Below, in pieces: positions 20,378-43,800 of a stretch of 64,000 nt of DNA. A model generated the notes under the pieces. The model did no database searches. It saw nothing but the letters and a program-made list of their open reading frames with translations, and was not told the DNA's origin. The translations under genes were made by a program, and so were the position numbers. This stretch comes from Branchiostoma floridae (Eukaryota; Chordata; Leptocardii; Amphioxiformes; Branchiostomatidae), in NCBI RefSeq assembly GCF_000003815.2, contig NC_049980.1, forward strand, positions 30,807,045 through 30,871,044, in the 5' to 3' direction. How positions within the stretch are numbered: the first letter of the stretch is position 1; the number at the start of each line of letters is the position of its first letter.

Positions 20378-21445
20378 GAGTTTCAGGGATGGTACAATTG
20401 ACACTTAAGTAACAAAAATGAGGTATGTCAGTTATAAGAACTAGTACATGAGCAATCAAATATTTTCCTGACAGAAATTGTTATAACATTAAACTACAGT
20501 AAAGCTACAATCTACATATTGTGCCTTCAACTAAAACCTAACACAATCTACATACAAGACTGAAAGTTAACTGAAAGACATTACAAAAATACATCTTGTG
20601 ATGAAAAAATAGAGTAAAAACTAATATATCTCCTTGGCACGGACGTTGCTTTGTACAGCTTCACAGTATCTTTCCCTGATAAAGCTACTCTGACTTCAAC
20701 AGTTCCAGAGCAAACACTTGGAGGGTATTTCAGTACATAGCTAATAGAAAAGTAAGCACTACCGGTATTACTTTTCAAAAATAGTTTCATCAGGTTGGTA
20801 GAATATACGATGAAGGAGAATTCATTTTACACAACCAGTAGGTACTTACGGCTACATATAGCTGTGAGAAGCAGAACTCCAGTTAGAAGCTCTGTGACGA
20901 AGGTGTCTGAGAGACATCGAAACGTAAGCAATGTAAGTACCTACTGGTTGTGTAAAATGAATTCTCCTTCATCCGGTATTACTTGTCATGGCGGCCTGCG
21001 ACATGCCACATACAGCACTTGTCGTGCTCCTCACAGCGTCAAATGAAAACACGCTGGTCCACTAAACTTCACCAAAGTATTACTTCAGTCGGGAACACGG
21101 ATCTGCAGTTGGTCTCAAACAAAAACACAACAAATTGTTGAGTACCACAGACTGGAGTTAGTGGCCCGTTAACTATAATTTCCACATTTCAGATTGGACA
21201 GGAACACAGAGCACCATGAGAACATAAAGGTTTGGCACTTGGAATGTTAATGATATGAGGTAACCTGATCTATTAACCCTCTCCATGCTAAAGTAGCCAT
21301 TTGGCACCAATTCTGTATTGGCTATGGGGTAGAGTAGCAGCAAGGAGGTTAACAGGAAGCATAGGTTCACTATGCAATACATGTAGCTTCACTATGCAAT
21401 AGGTACACTATGCAATACATGTAGTTTTACTATGCAATAGGTCTA
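20378..21445. other. Spacer between foldback element and DDX43 stop codon; likely includes DDX43 3' UTR
   Basis: AT-rich sequence without a convincing exon. A minus-strand frame at 20581-20790 continues past the inserted 199-bp element (20774-20972) into 20985-21045, but it has no recognisable domain. The DDX43 3' UTR, transcribed leftwards from 21445, must lie here. Confidence 0.4.
20774..20972 (+). mobile_element. 199-bp palindromic element with 12-bp target duplication and hammerhead-like core
   Basis: CCGGTATTACTT occurs immediately on both sides (20762-20773, 20973-20984). Inside, GATGAAGGAGAATTCATTTT...GGTACTTAC and its reverse complement form a roughly 40-bp stem. Between the arms TGACGA (20895-20900), the stem GGTGTC/GACATC with loop TGAGA, GAAA (20919-20922) and a 4-bp stem ACGT/ATGT with loop AAGCA follow in hammerhead order. 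The core position before TGACGA is G, where functional ribozymes have C. A relic of a Penelope-like or retrozyme end is a reasonable guess. Confidence 0.5.

Positions 21446-21455
<10 letters not shown>
21370..21455. repeat. 38-bp minisatellite iterating the DDX43 stop-codon segment
   Basis: CTATGCAATA occurs at 21370, 21392, 21408, 21430 and 21446, with spacing 22, 16, 22, 16 (two 38-bp units and a half). Read on the minus strand this decamer is TATTGCATAG, the last codons and stop of the DDX43 frame. Confidence 0.85.
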
Positions 21456-34873
<13,418 letters not shown>

Positions 34874-35464
34874 AGTCGAAAAACAGTGTTAAAACGAAAG
34901 TAAACGGTTCAGCTAAAAAGTGACAGTCGCGCAAGTCTTTTCAACTTTCGACAGCGTGGAGACAAAGCAATAAAGACCATGCCACTATATAAAAGGGGAG
35001 AAAGTGTACTAAAAAATATTTTGGGTAAATATTTTTGTAAGAACTATGAAATAATTGGTACAAATGTAATATCATTCCTTTGTTTACACAATTTCCTACA
35101 CTTAATTGTCATTTAAAGTGATCCAATTAACTTGTTTAATCCTTTTATTAAAATTGAACCCCCCAGAACTTTTCCATTAAACTTGGCTCTTGAAAAGTTT
35201 CCAAGAAATGGACATGCGCGATAGGCGCGATAGGGATTCCATTGGAAGAGTCCATATTACATTACTCTAGGGGGTCGGCTTAAATATATTTCTCTATGTA
35301 AACTTTTAGTGTATCTTATGACATTATTTATACCAATTTTCTGATGTAATTTTAGTATGGCATTTGTTAAGCTATATTTCAAATTCATTATGGTTGAATT
35401 TACTATACATAAATTTTAATATTCAGTTCTATCCTCTCCTGAAGCATAATAGTCCATACCCAAG
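34874..35464. promoter_or_regulatory. Candidate bidirectional promoter between DDX43 and MRGBP
   Basis: The start codons of DDX43 (34873, -) and MRGBP (35465, +) face away from each other with 591 bp between. The region is mostly AT-rich, with a GCGCGATAGGCGCGATAGGG patch at 35215-35234. TATATAAA at 34986 is the only TATA-like string and could serve the minus-strand gene. The shared-promoter role is inferred from geometry. Confidence 0.4.
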
Positions 35465-38400
35465 ATGGCGGCAGGTGAGAGAAAAGAGCGCGAGAAGCGA
35501 GCGTCCGGACGTGAAGCGCGGAAAACTGACGACAGCGCACCTCCAGTCGACTGGAACGTGGATCTGGAGATCAACCTGTTCCAGGCGATGAGAGGACACA
35601 AGCCTGTTGGTCAGTTTTGAGTGTTTTATAGTAGAAATTAAAGTATAAAAGTCGCATATGGGGAGGGGTCAGGTGCTTTGTTAGATGGTTACGGGTTCAG
35701 ATAAAGATCTGTCTCTGGGCGAACTGCATACACCTTGCAGTGGATCCAATCAGACGACAGTCTACTATCAAACAATTGATTTTGCTCTGTGACTGCAAAG
35801 CTGCAATACAGAATATCACAGGGGGTGTAACAAGTAGAAGCATACTCTAGTACTCCTCCCTCGACTGAAGATGGTATACCACGCTGGCTGGAAATTATGA
35901 GAGAAGACCTTTCAGAAGGAATTAACAAACAGATGTACATGGCCTTCTCCCAGTACATTGAGAGTACACACCGTTTCGACGTACTCTCCTAGAAACTCCT
36001 CCAACAACTCTCAAGCACAAGGAACCAAGAGTTAAATACCAAGAGAGACTATAAATGACTCAAAAGCGAACCATGTGTTGCTCCGCACCAAGAGGCCACG
36101 TCTAGCAAAATAATAGACGTTAAACGAGAACAACAACAACAACAACATGCAGGTATACAGCAACACAATACATGCAGTCAAAAGCAAATACTGTAAATGC
36201 ATTTAAGTTCGCGGGGATTTAATTTCGCGGTAGCGGGAAAATGGACTTTTCGCTGTGGTTTTAATTTCGCGATAGCACCATGCACTGCAGTCTCGTACTG
36301 TTATGGAAAAATGTTTTTGCGGTGGTTTTGATTTCGCGGGAAGCGGCCGCCGCGAAAACCGTGAACATAAATCCACCGCAAACATTTCTGCATTTACAGT
36401 AAGCTCTGAACCAGACTGAAGCATATTATAAAAGGGCTTCGACATACAGCTGACTTGAGTTCCAGGACATATAGGGATTGCTGGCAATGAAATTGTTGAT
36501 ACAGAAGCTAAACGTACAGCAGAAGAGGCTGCAATCTTGCAAAATAACACATTGTGGACCAGACACCAACACTGTATGTATTTGTTCAGCTGTCAACAAA
36601 CAGCCAGGGCTGCCCAACTAGCTGTAGGCTATTGCTAAGGGCTAACCCTGTACATGTTCGCACATGTTTACACACGACGGGTTATAACGCCCCTTACGGG
36701 GTGACGCACCCGTCCGGGTGAATGATGTAAATCACCATGTGGCTGATACGAGACAGAGGTTTGCCAGGCCTCCATTCGGGTTTTGTGAATCACCAACTCC
36801 CGACAGAAGGATTTGCACCAACGCACACCGCACCATCACCCGTGTGGGGGTTCTTTAACGTGCATGGGTGTGGCTCTTCCCATACACGGGACCTCCATTT
36901 AACGTCCTATCTGAGGGACGGCCCTTGCCGAAGCTAGGTACTCATTTTCACCTGGGTAAAGTGAAGAAAGCTGTGTAAAGTGCCTTTCCCAAGGGCACAA
37001 GATCGGTGGCATGGCAGTCAGATTCGAACCCACAAAACAAATGCCAGATAGTCATAATCATTTTTCTTTCCTTTATGTTGTACAGGTGTGAACAGACACT
37101 TCCAGATGGCGTGTATCCATGAAAAACTGAATCAGATGGTGAACAAACACATCAGTGCACAGCAGATCTGGGTTCATCTGGATGACATGTATGACATGCC
37201 TGCACTGGTAAGGAATTACTAGTATTCATACAAGAACGGGATCAGCTATTTAATTCTATTCCACTGATAATGTTGTTGATGTCAACTATGGAATGGACAA
37301 TACCAATGATATTGGCCCTGTGACCACTGCTGGGACAGATATACTGTAATTCACCTTGTCTTCTCAGTACCAAACTTTCACAGTCTGAGAAAATTTAACT
37401 TGTTCTTGGAACTAAATGTTCACGGTGGTGGCAGGTGCGTATAAAAAAGTATCTTGTATTATTTGTTATCAGTAATGATAAGTTCATGTTACAGTCATCA
37501 CCATGAAAGCTGTGAACATAAAAGTACGTTGAAAAAATCAGGAATTACAGTATTCTGGTCTATGTGGACAGATGGTCACTGTAGACAATATACTTTAGTG
37601 CCGAACCAGAATGATAAGAACATGGAATGGGATGTAATCATGTAAGGGACCACCAAAAAGTGGTTACATTGGTCAGATGGTCCTGTGTATAGGTTTGGCT
37701 TTACATTTTGTGTGTGTTTGAGGAAGATGTTGGACTCCAAGACGGAGACCTCCTGTTTGTCGTGAGCGACAGAGTCGTCTGGAAGAACTTTATAGTGTCA
37801 CCGGATGGATAAACTGAACTAAACTTGTATATGTTCCACTTAGCATAGGTATCCCATTCGGCAGCAAGGCTAGATTGTACTTCAGTTGAATCAAATTTAG
37901 AGAAGTGGCTAATTACCATATGATATTTTTTTTCAGCATGACTCAGAAATCCTGCCTTTCCCAAACAGCCAGATCGAGTTCATTCTTCCCGAGGAGATCA
38001 GGCATCCTGATGATTCGTTCGACACAGCTTCTCTCAAGGACTCAGAAATGGGTAAGCACATGTGTATAACAGTGATTGCATACTTTTCTATTTTCAGAAA
38101 GTGAAGAAAAGAAAAAGGTCATTGACCACATGTAACAACAGAACAATACTACCTGAAATAAGTAGAGAAATATTCCATGTACTTCTGTCTACCTAGGCCA
38201 AGTGTATAACACTGATCGAATGCTTGTCTGTCTTTAGTGTTTAAAAATTTAAAAATGATTATTTTTTCAGTAACACATTCGCTGAAACTGTCATTCCCTT
38301 TGAAAACTACTAGTAAGTTAAGAACAACATGTCCACAACATAGAAGGGGACAAACCTCAAATGAGTAAAAAATAAAACAAGACACATAATGAACAGGTAC

Positions 38401-39010
38401 ACCCTCTGTAGAATACTGTAGCATCAAGCAGATACAACCTGTCTTGGCTCAAAAGAAATGTTTGTTGTTTTTGTTTTGTTTTTTGTATTTGTGTACTATT
38501 CAATCACTGAAATGGAAAAAGATGAATGTAAAAAAAAAAGAAGTATGGCAAGACAAAGACCAAAGGTTCAGGGTTGTCTCCAAGACCCGTCCTTCCATCC
38601 CGGGACGGAAATTTGCTTGTTGGGACAGGAAATAATTTTATGCCATACATCCCAAAAATGACATTAAAATGTATTTTCATAGGCTTGAAACAACATATTT
38701 AACAAGGAAAATCAACAACATGGGCTCCCCAAATGAGTGGGATGGAAAAAAAAGGAGCCAGCCCTGATGCAAGTAGTATGTAAAACTTGAGACTGCTATT
38801 AAAAGCTAGGCTATAGAATTCCAAAGTGATCACTCCTTTCTCTTGTCGCCAGGTGGTGCCAAGTCCAGCCGTGGAGCCGGGACAGGAACCACCAACACAC
38901 CTGACAGCTCGCCCAAGCGGAAAAGGACGCGGCAGCTAGCGTCATCCAGCCCCTCAAGTCCTGCCAACCCACCCAGTTCCACAAAAAGAAGGAGATTGCA
39001 GAATGTGTAG
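35465..39010 (+). CDS. MRGBP: MRG/MORF4L-binding protein (NuA4/TIP60 subunit)
   Basis: MRGBP (Eaf7 family) is a nuclear subunit of the NuA4/TIP60 histone acetyltransferase complex that binds MRG15-type chromodomain proteins. Exons: 35465-35609, 37086-37207, 37937-38051, 38853-39010, sum 540 nt (179 aa), all phase-consistent. Visible family features are VDWNVDLEINLFQAMRGHKP, the GVNRHFQM segment, IHEKLN, QQIWVHLDDMYDM and LPFPNSQIEFILPEE. A short acidic stretch and a basic Ser/Pro-rich tail (SPKRKRTRQL) with nuclear-localisation-like KRRRL follow. Human MRGBP is 204 aa, so the length fits. The start ATG is in AAGATGGCGGC. Intron 1 carries a decayed RNase H fragment, a MITE and a dispersed repeat. 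Confidence 0.93.
35690..36610 (+). mobile_element. Scrambled RNase H retrotransposon fragments in MRGBP intron 1
   Basis: LCDCKAAIQNI (about 35783-35815) matches the CDCKAAI region of the fragment at the left edge of the window. RWLEIMREDLSEGI...YIESTHRF (35880-35975) resembles the C-terminal end of the same family (YILETKRF at 1414). VPGHIGIAGNEIVDTEAKR (36448-36510) is the GH...NE..D block, preceded by a TGA where Trp is expected. The order is not collinear, so these are rearranged, decayed pieces. A family A MITE sits between them. Confidence 0.55.
36189..36401 (+). mobile_element. Family A MITE, 213 bp
   Basis: TACTGTAAATGCATTTAAG at the left and TGCATTTACAGTA at the right, with the CGCGGTAGCGGGAAAATGG and GCGGCCGCCGCGAAAACC blocks. 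It is a compact full-length copy of the family inserted at 248. Confidence 0.85.
36650..37035 (+). repeat. Dispersed repeat with conserved TTCTTTAACGTGC core (SINE/LINE-tail type)
   Basis: The block contains GGGGTTCTTTAACGTGCATG, CATACACGGGACCTCCATTT, AACGTCCTATCTGAGGGACG, CCTTTCCCAAGGGCACAAGA and GATTCGAACC. I recognise this combination as a widespread repeat pattern in marine invertebrate genomes. The final GATTCGAACC resembles a tRNA B-box complement, but no tRNA cloverleaf could be drawn. Class is uncertain. Confidence 0.4.
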
Positions 39011-40818
39011 CCCTTTGTTCTTCCCACTACACTGTTTTCCAAGCGTTTTGAATTAATATAATAATAGTACTTTATGATCTTTCTTGTATACAAACTTCCA
39101 ACTTTGGCATTGTTTTTTTTTCTACTGGGTATAGTGTTAGCATCTGACCTGGTCAATTGTACTCCATGTACATGTGATGTTTGTGCGTGAGGAGTACCGC
39201 TTTGTCATCCTTCTTTATGTATAAACAATTTATAGCCACAGGGCTTGAACTTAAGTACTGTATACCTGCAGAAGGACAGGTAATGTTTAAGATTACCTAT
39301 GCCAGACACATTTGTTGAAGTGTTAAAGTATGTACATGTATGTGGTGTATGAAGCTCGGGAACATTCCCAAATACTAGTACCTTATTGTGATAAACGAAT
39401 ACAGATAAGATGTGAAAGAGAGGCAAAGATATCTCAAGATAGATGGTATATTTGGCCAGTCAGACTATGATGATGATGTTGATGAAAACAATTCAAATAG
39501 ATGCATCCTTGCCACCAACATTTATCAGGCACTGTATCTAATTGACAAAATATGACACCTATTGCAGATTGTTGATGTGAAGGAAAGCTCTAATATCTTC
39601 TTTTTTTTTCTCATATTTATGTACGGCTAGAATCTGACATAAGTGTATGCAAGGGGGTTCTATACCTCCTTGGGGTATCATGTATGTCAGCATTCTCTGA
39701 CTTCCCTTCCAATATCCATGATCTTGGCTTGAAAGTATTAGTTACTGTACTATCCTGATGGAGAAACCTAGATGCACATATCAGTGTGGTGAAAATGTTT
39801 GAAAAATTGGATATATGAGAAAAGTGTATTTGCCAGGAAAGTTGCAGTCTGGCAAGTAGAATGCGAAAATGCCCAACATTAGCCTTGTATTCAAACTCAT
39901 TAGCAAAATTTGTGAGAGGATAAAGAAACACGGCAGCTATAATGGGTTAGGATACCAGGCAAACACAACATTGTATAAAGGGAGGGGAGTATAATGAACT
40001 GATGACACGAGTCACTAGTCATCGTTTAGACTTCTTGCAAGGACAAGGACTTACATGTATTGTACATACTTTTCATGTTATGTATTAACGTTATGCCCAT
40101 GAATAAAATGTGTGGTAAAATGTTCTGACTTCTGATTTGTAATGAAGTATAGTGGTGTTATGGTGGAAATTGTTAAGGCTTGGAGTACTGCCATTTGATA
40201 CCACCCCCTATAAACAGGTGAATAAATAAAAAGTTATGTCCTTGCTGTCAAAGCTACGACTTGAGTTCTCTGGAAACAAGGCATGCCAGCAATGTTTTCT
40301 TTTACATGATTACAAGTAAAATGCCAAGAACATCAAAACGTAGAAAAGATGTCCATAGATTTAATAGGACTCTTGGAGATAAATCGAAAAGTTATCGTCA
40401 TCGCTTCTGTTATTTTGTGTAGTGACGTAGTCACAAGACACGCCACTGGTGGGTCACCCTCAGGGAACATGTGTCATCCTGACGTCCTTCCGGCAGTGTG
40501 CTGACAGGGATTCCCCGGCAAATTGTAGTACTCCGCCCAGAGTATTAAAACGTCAATCCTTGATGTTTTACCTTTCTCTAGTCCTAATAAACCTGTCATT
40601 CCATCTGATAAAGCTATTTTGTAATATTTAGTTGAACTTCACTGTCAAGTGGATGGAGGCGACTTCTTTCCATCGGTGTGTGCCGGTCAAAGAAAGTAGT
40701 CCGTCGCGGAGGAACCACGTCTGATTTCCGGGTGCCATCTTGCCTACTGAACAGTTCGTCCGGTTCCGCCCGGGAGTGTCAACCTTCCCTACATTTTGTC
40801 CCTCCTTTCACCGCCAAA
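39011..40818 (+). other. MRGBP 3' UTR and spacer to SMAP
   Basis: No coding exon was found. The MRGBP 3' UTR probably extends to the AATAAA at 40102-40107 (TGAATAAAATG), about 1.1 kb past the stop. The SMAP promoter must lie in 40110-40818; it is GC-richer from 40640, and no TATA box was seen. Confidence 0.5.
40102..40107 (+). terminator. Candidate MRGBP polyadenylation signal
   Basis: AATAAA followed by a GT-rich stretch (TGTGTGGTAAAATGTTCTGA), the usual arrangement. Other AT-rich hexamers exist, so the choice is tentative. Confidence 0.4.
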
Positions 40819-43800
40819 ATGTCGCGACAGAAAGCCGAGAAAGAGAGGGAAAGGGAGAAGAAACTCAACGAGAAACACCAGGCCATCCTAGCGCAGCTTT
40901 TACGCGAAGAAGACAACAAGTACTGCGTGGATTGCGAGGCGAAAGGTAACGATAGTTCTTCACCTGGCAGGGGTAACGTAACGTTTTTTGAAGGTGGGAG
41001 GGCGGAGTTATCGGGTCCCACAGGACTTTCGCTCATCAAAAATGTCTCCTCGCGTGTAGCCAACTTTCGAATACATCATGATCAGACAGAGGATGTCATA
41101 ACCTGGCATAACTAATGGTCTACCGCAAGGTGAAATTGACTTGAATACGGGTTCTGTCTGAAACTTCCTTGCGGAAGGGGGAGGGGGGCTAGAAGCCGAC
41201 TGTATGCGACCCGGATCTATAAATTTTTGTCAAATCTTTCGGTTTCTGCCCTATCAAACTCCTTGTCGTAACTACAAGGTTAAAGATTCAGGCTTTCTTG
41301 GCCAGGATAGGAGGTAGAACTCCTTTGACTCTTGTTGTTGTTGTTGTACTTGTAGCAAATTGTTCATTTATAATTTGCACACCTTAAACTTTCAAGTCTC
41401 GCCCACTGTCTACATCTCTTCCAGTTCCTGGAAATATAGTGTAAAAGCATATTTCAAGTTTGCGGGAGTGGGAAAATGGAGTGTTTCTGGTGGTTTTAGC
41501 TTGTGGTAGCACCATAGACTGTAGTCACATACTATAAATGGAAAGATGTTCGAGGTGGTTTTAAGTTTGCGGTTAAGTGGCCGCCACAGAAACCACAAAC
41601 ATTTTCTGCATTTACAGTAGTTTTCAGGAAAAAATAGTCTTCAATATTTCATGGTGACCTCTCCATCACAAATTCACGACAACACAAATATACATTTTTT
41701 ATGTATTACCACAGTTCTATACTACAGAATTAATAACTTGAAATGCTACGAAAACCTTTTAGTTTTACCTCCGAGTCTTACCATGAATTTGAATGTCTCC
41801 ACGAAAATAAACAAAAAGAAGGGAGGAAGATACCTGTAGTCTTTAGGTACATTTATACAACAACAACTCTGGTATTCTGGTACAATTCTGTTATCATTTG
41901 GGGAAAACATCGTCATGCCATAGAAAAGGCATTTTCATTTAAACAAAAGTAAGGTTCTGGCTCTTTAAGCCTCTTACTGGGCCACAATGACTTGTATCTA
42001 TTCAGACTATTGAGTCAATTTTTGACCGCTTAAAAATAACACATCAGAATTAAAGAAAGATTCAACGCTGCATTTTATCATGTGCAGTCGCTGTCTGCTG
42101 TCTATTATATCTTACCTTTTGATCTGAACTTTGGACAAAAGCAAATAATGTGTACACACGGTAAACACGAGACAGAGCATGTATCCATTACGTTCTGTGC
42201 CAGAATGTTATGTGGAAGGAGCCAGGGCCTTGGTTGTCAACACAACATACATCATGTACTATCTAATGAGTTAACTCATTACTGCATATCTCACCGACAG
42301 TCAATTGTGAAGTTCCATCATGAATGTAGAGGAAAACTGAGACATACCAATGTGACATTCATTGCATTTTTTTATGTTTTATTTATGAAAGACATGAATT
42401 ATAAATTTTTCATGCGGTATTTGTATGTATGTGCAAAAGGAATGCCACATGACAAGAAGGCAAAGGCTTGCTACATTTCTCTCAATGGATACACAATTAG
42501 TATAAACTACTGTTGAAATAAAGACATTTCAATGTCTCAGATACGGAAAAATTCATTTACAAATGTATTTCAAGGGGATTTGATTAGGCAGTAGTGCTAG
42601 GGAAAATGAGATTTCATGTTGGGAAAATGAGGTTTTCATGTTGGGAAAATGAGGGTTTTTTTCAGTTTTTTGTCTGAAGCAATTCTGTAGTACAGTAGTA
42701 ATACATTATAAATGCACATTCATGACACATTCTTAAGTTATAATACCTGAAACATGGGATATTTTTGCACCATTGTTTTATTGACAAAGGGTGTCTTGAA
42801 TTCGCATTGAAGAGGTCACTGCATATATAACCATGAAAATAAAACAATTGCGCACCTGCAAATTCTAAGTGTATGTTAGCCTGAATACACGAGTGAACAA
42901 GATCTGGTTTTTCCTTTCCTCAAGGACCAAGATGGGCGTCCTGGAACCTGGGCCTGTTCCTGTGTATCCGCTGTGCCGGGATCCACCGCAACCTGGGCGT
43001 GCACATCTCACGCGTAAAGTCTGTCAACCTGGACTCATGGACACCCGAGCAGATACAGGTAAAGGGAACTGTTTGTTTGTTTGTTTGTTTGCCTGATCCT
43101 GTGTATCCGCTGTGCCGGGATCCACCGCAACCTGGGAGTGCACATCTCACGCGTAAAGTCTGTCAACCTGGACTCATGGACACCCGAGCAGATACAGGTA
43201 AGGGGAACTGTTTGTTTGTTTGCCTGATCCTGTGTATCCGCTGTGCCGGGATCCACCGCAACCTGGGCGTGCACATCTCACGCGTAAAGTCTGTCAACCT
43301 GGACTCATGGACACCCGAGCAGATACAGGTAAAGGGAACTGTTTGTTTGTTTGTTTGTTTGCCTGATCCTGTGTATCCGCTGTGCCGGGATCCACCGCAA
43401 CCTGGGCGTGCACATCTCACGCGTAAAGTCTGTCAACCTGGACTCATGGACACCCGAGCAGATACAGGTAAAGGGAACTGTTTGTTTGTTTGTTTGTTTG
43501 CCTGATCCTGTGTATCCGCTGTGCCGGGATCCACCGCAACCTGGGCGTGCACATCTCACGCGTAAAGTCTGTCAACCTGGACTCATGGACACCCGAGCAG
43601 ATACAGGTAAGGGGAACTGTTTGTTTGTTTGCCTGATCCTGTGTATCCGCTGTGCCGGGATCCACCGTAACCTGGGAGTGCACATCTCACGCGTAAAGTC
43701 TGTCAACCTGGACTCATGGACACCCGAGCAGATACAGGTAAAGGGAGGTTTTTGTTTGTCTGCTTGTTTGTTTGTTTATTTTACATACCCAGTAAACTGT

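Noticed and set aside
20165-20404. Minus-strand frame rich in HHLDDEFHSC
   Set aside because: It is the translation of the 60-bp CACAGCTGTG repeat and has no coding signs.
20581-21045. Minus-strand frame around the 199-bp insertion
   Set aside because: The frame is short, has no domain and no matched splice sites. More likely DDX43 3' UTR or spacer.
36650-37035. tRNA gene suggested by GATTCGAACC
   Set aside because: No acceptor stem, anticodon arm or D arm could be built; it is the end of a dispersed repeat.
42082-42516. 144-residue plus-strand frame in SMAP intron 1
   Set aside because: No recognisable domain, AT-rich composition, no matching splice sites. It looks like chance, but an unknown gene is not excluded.
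43035-43683. Several minus-strand frames reading [19 protein letters not shown]
   Set aside because: Antisense shadows of the SMAP exon 2 array; the repetition follows from the DNA repeat.
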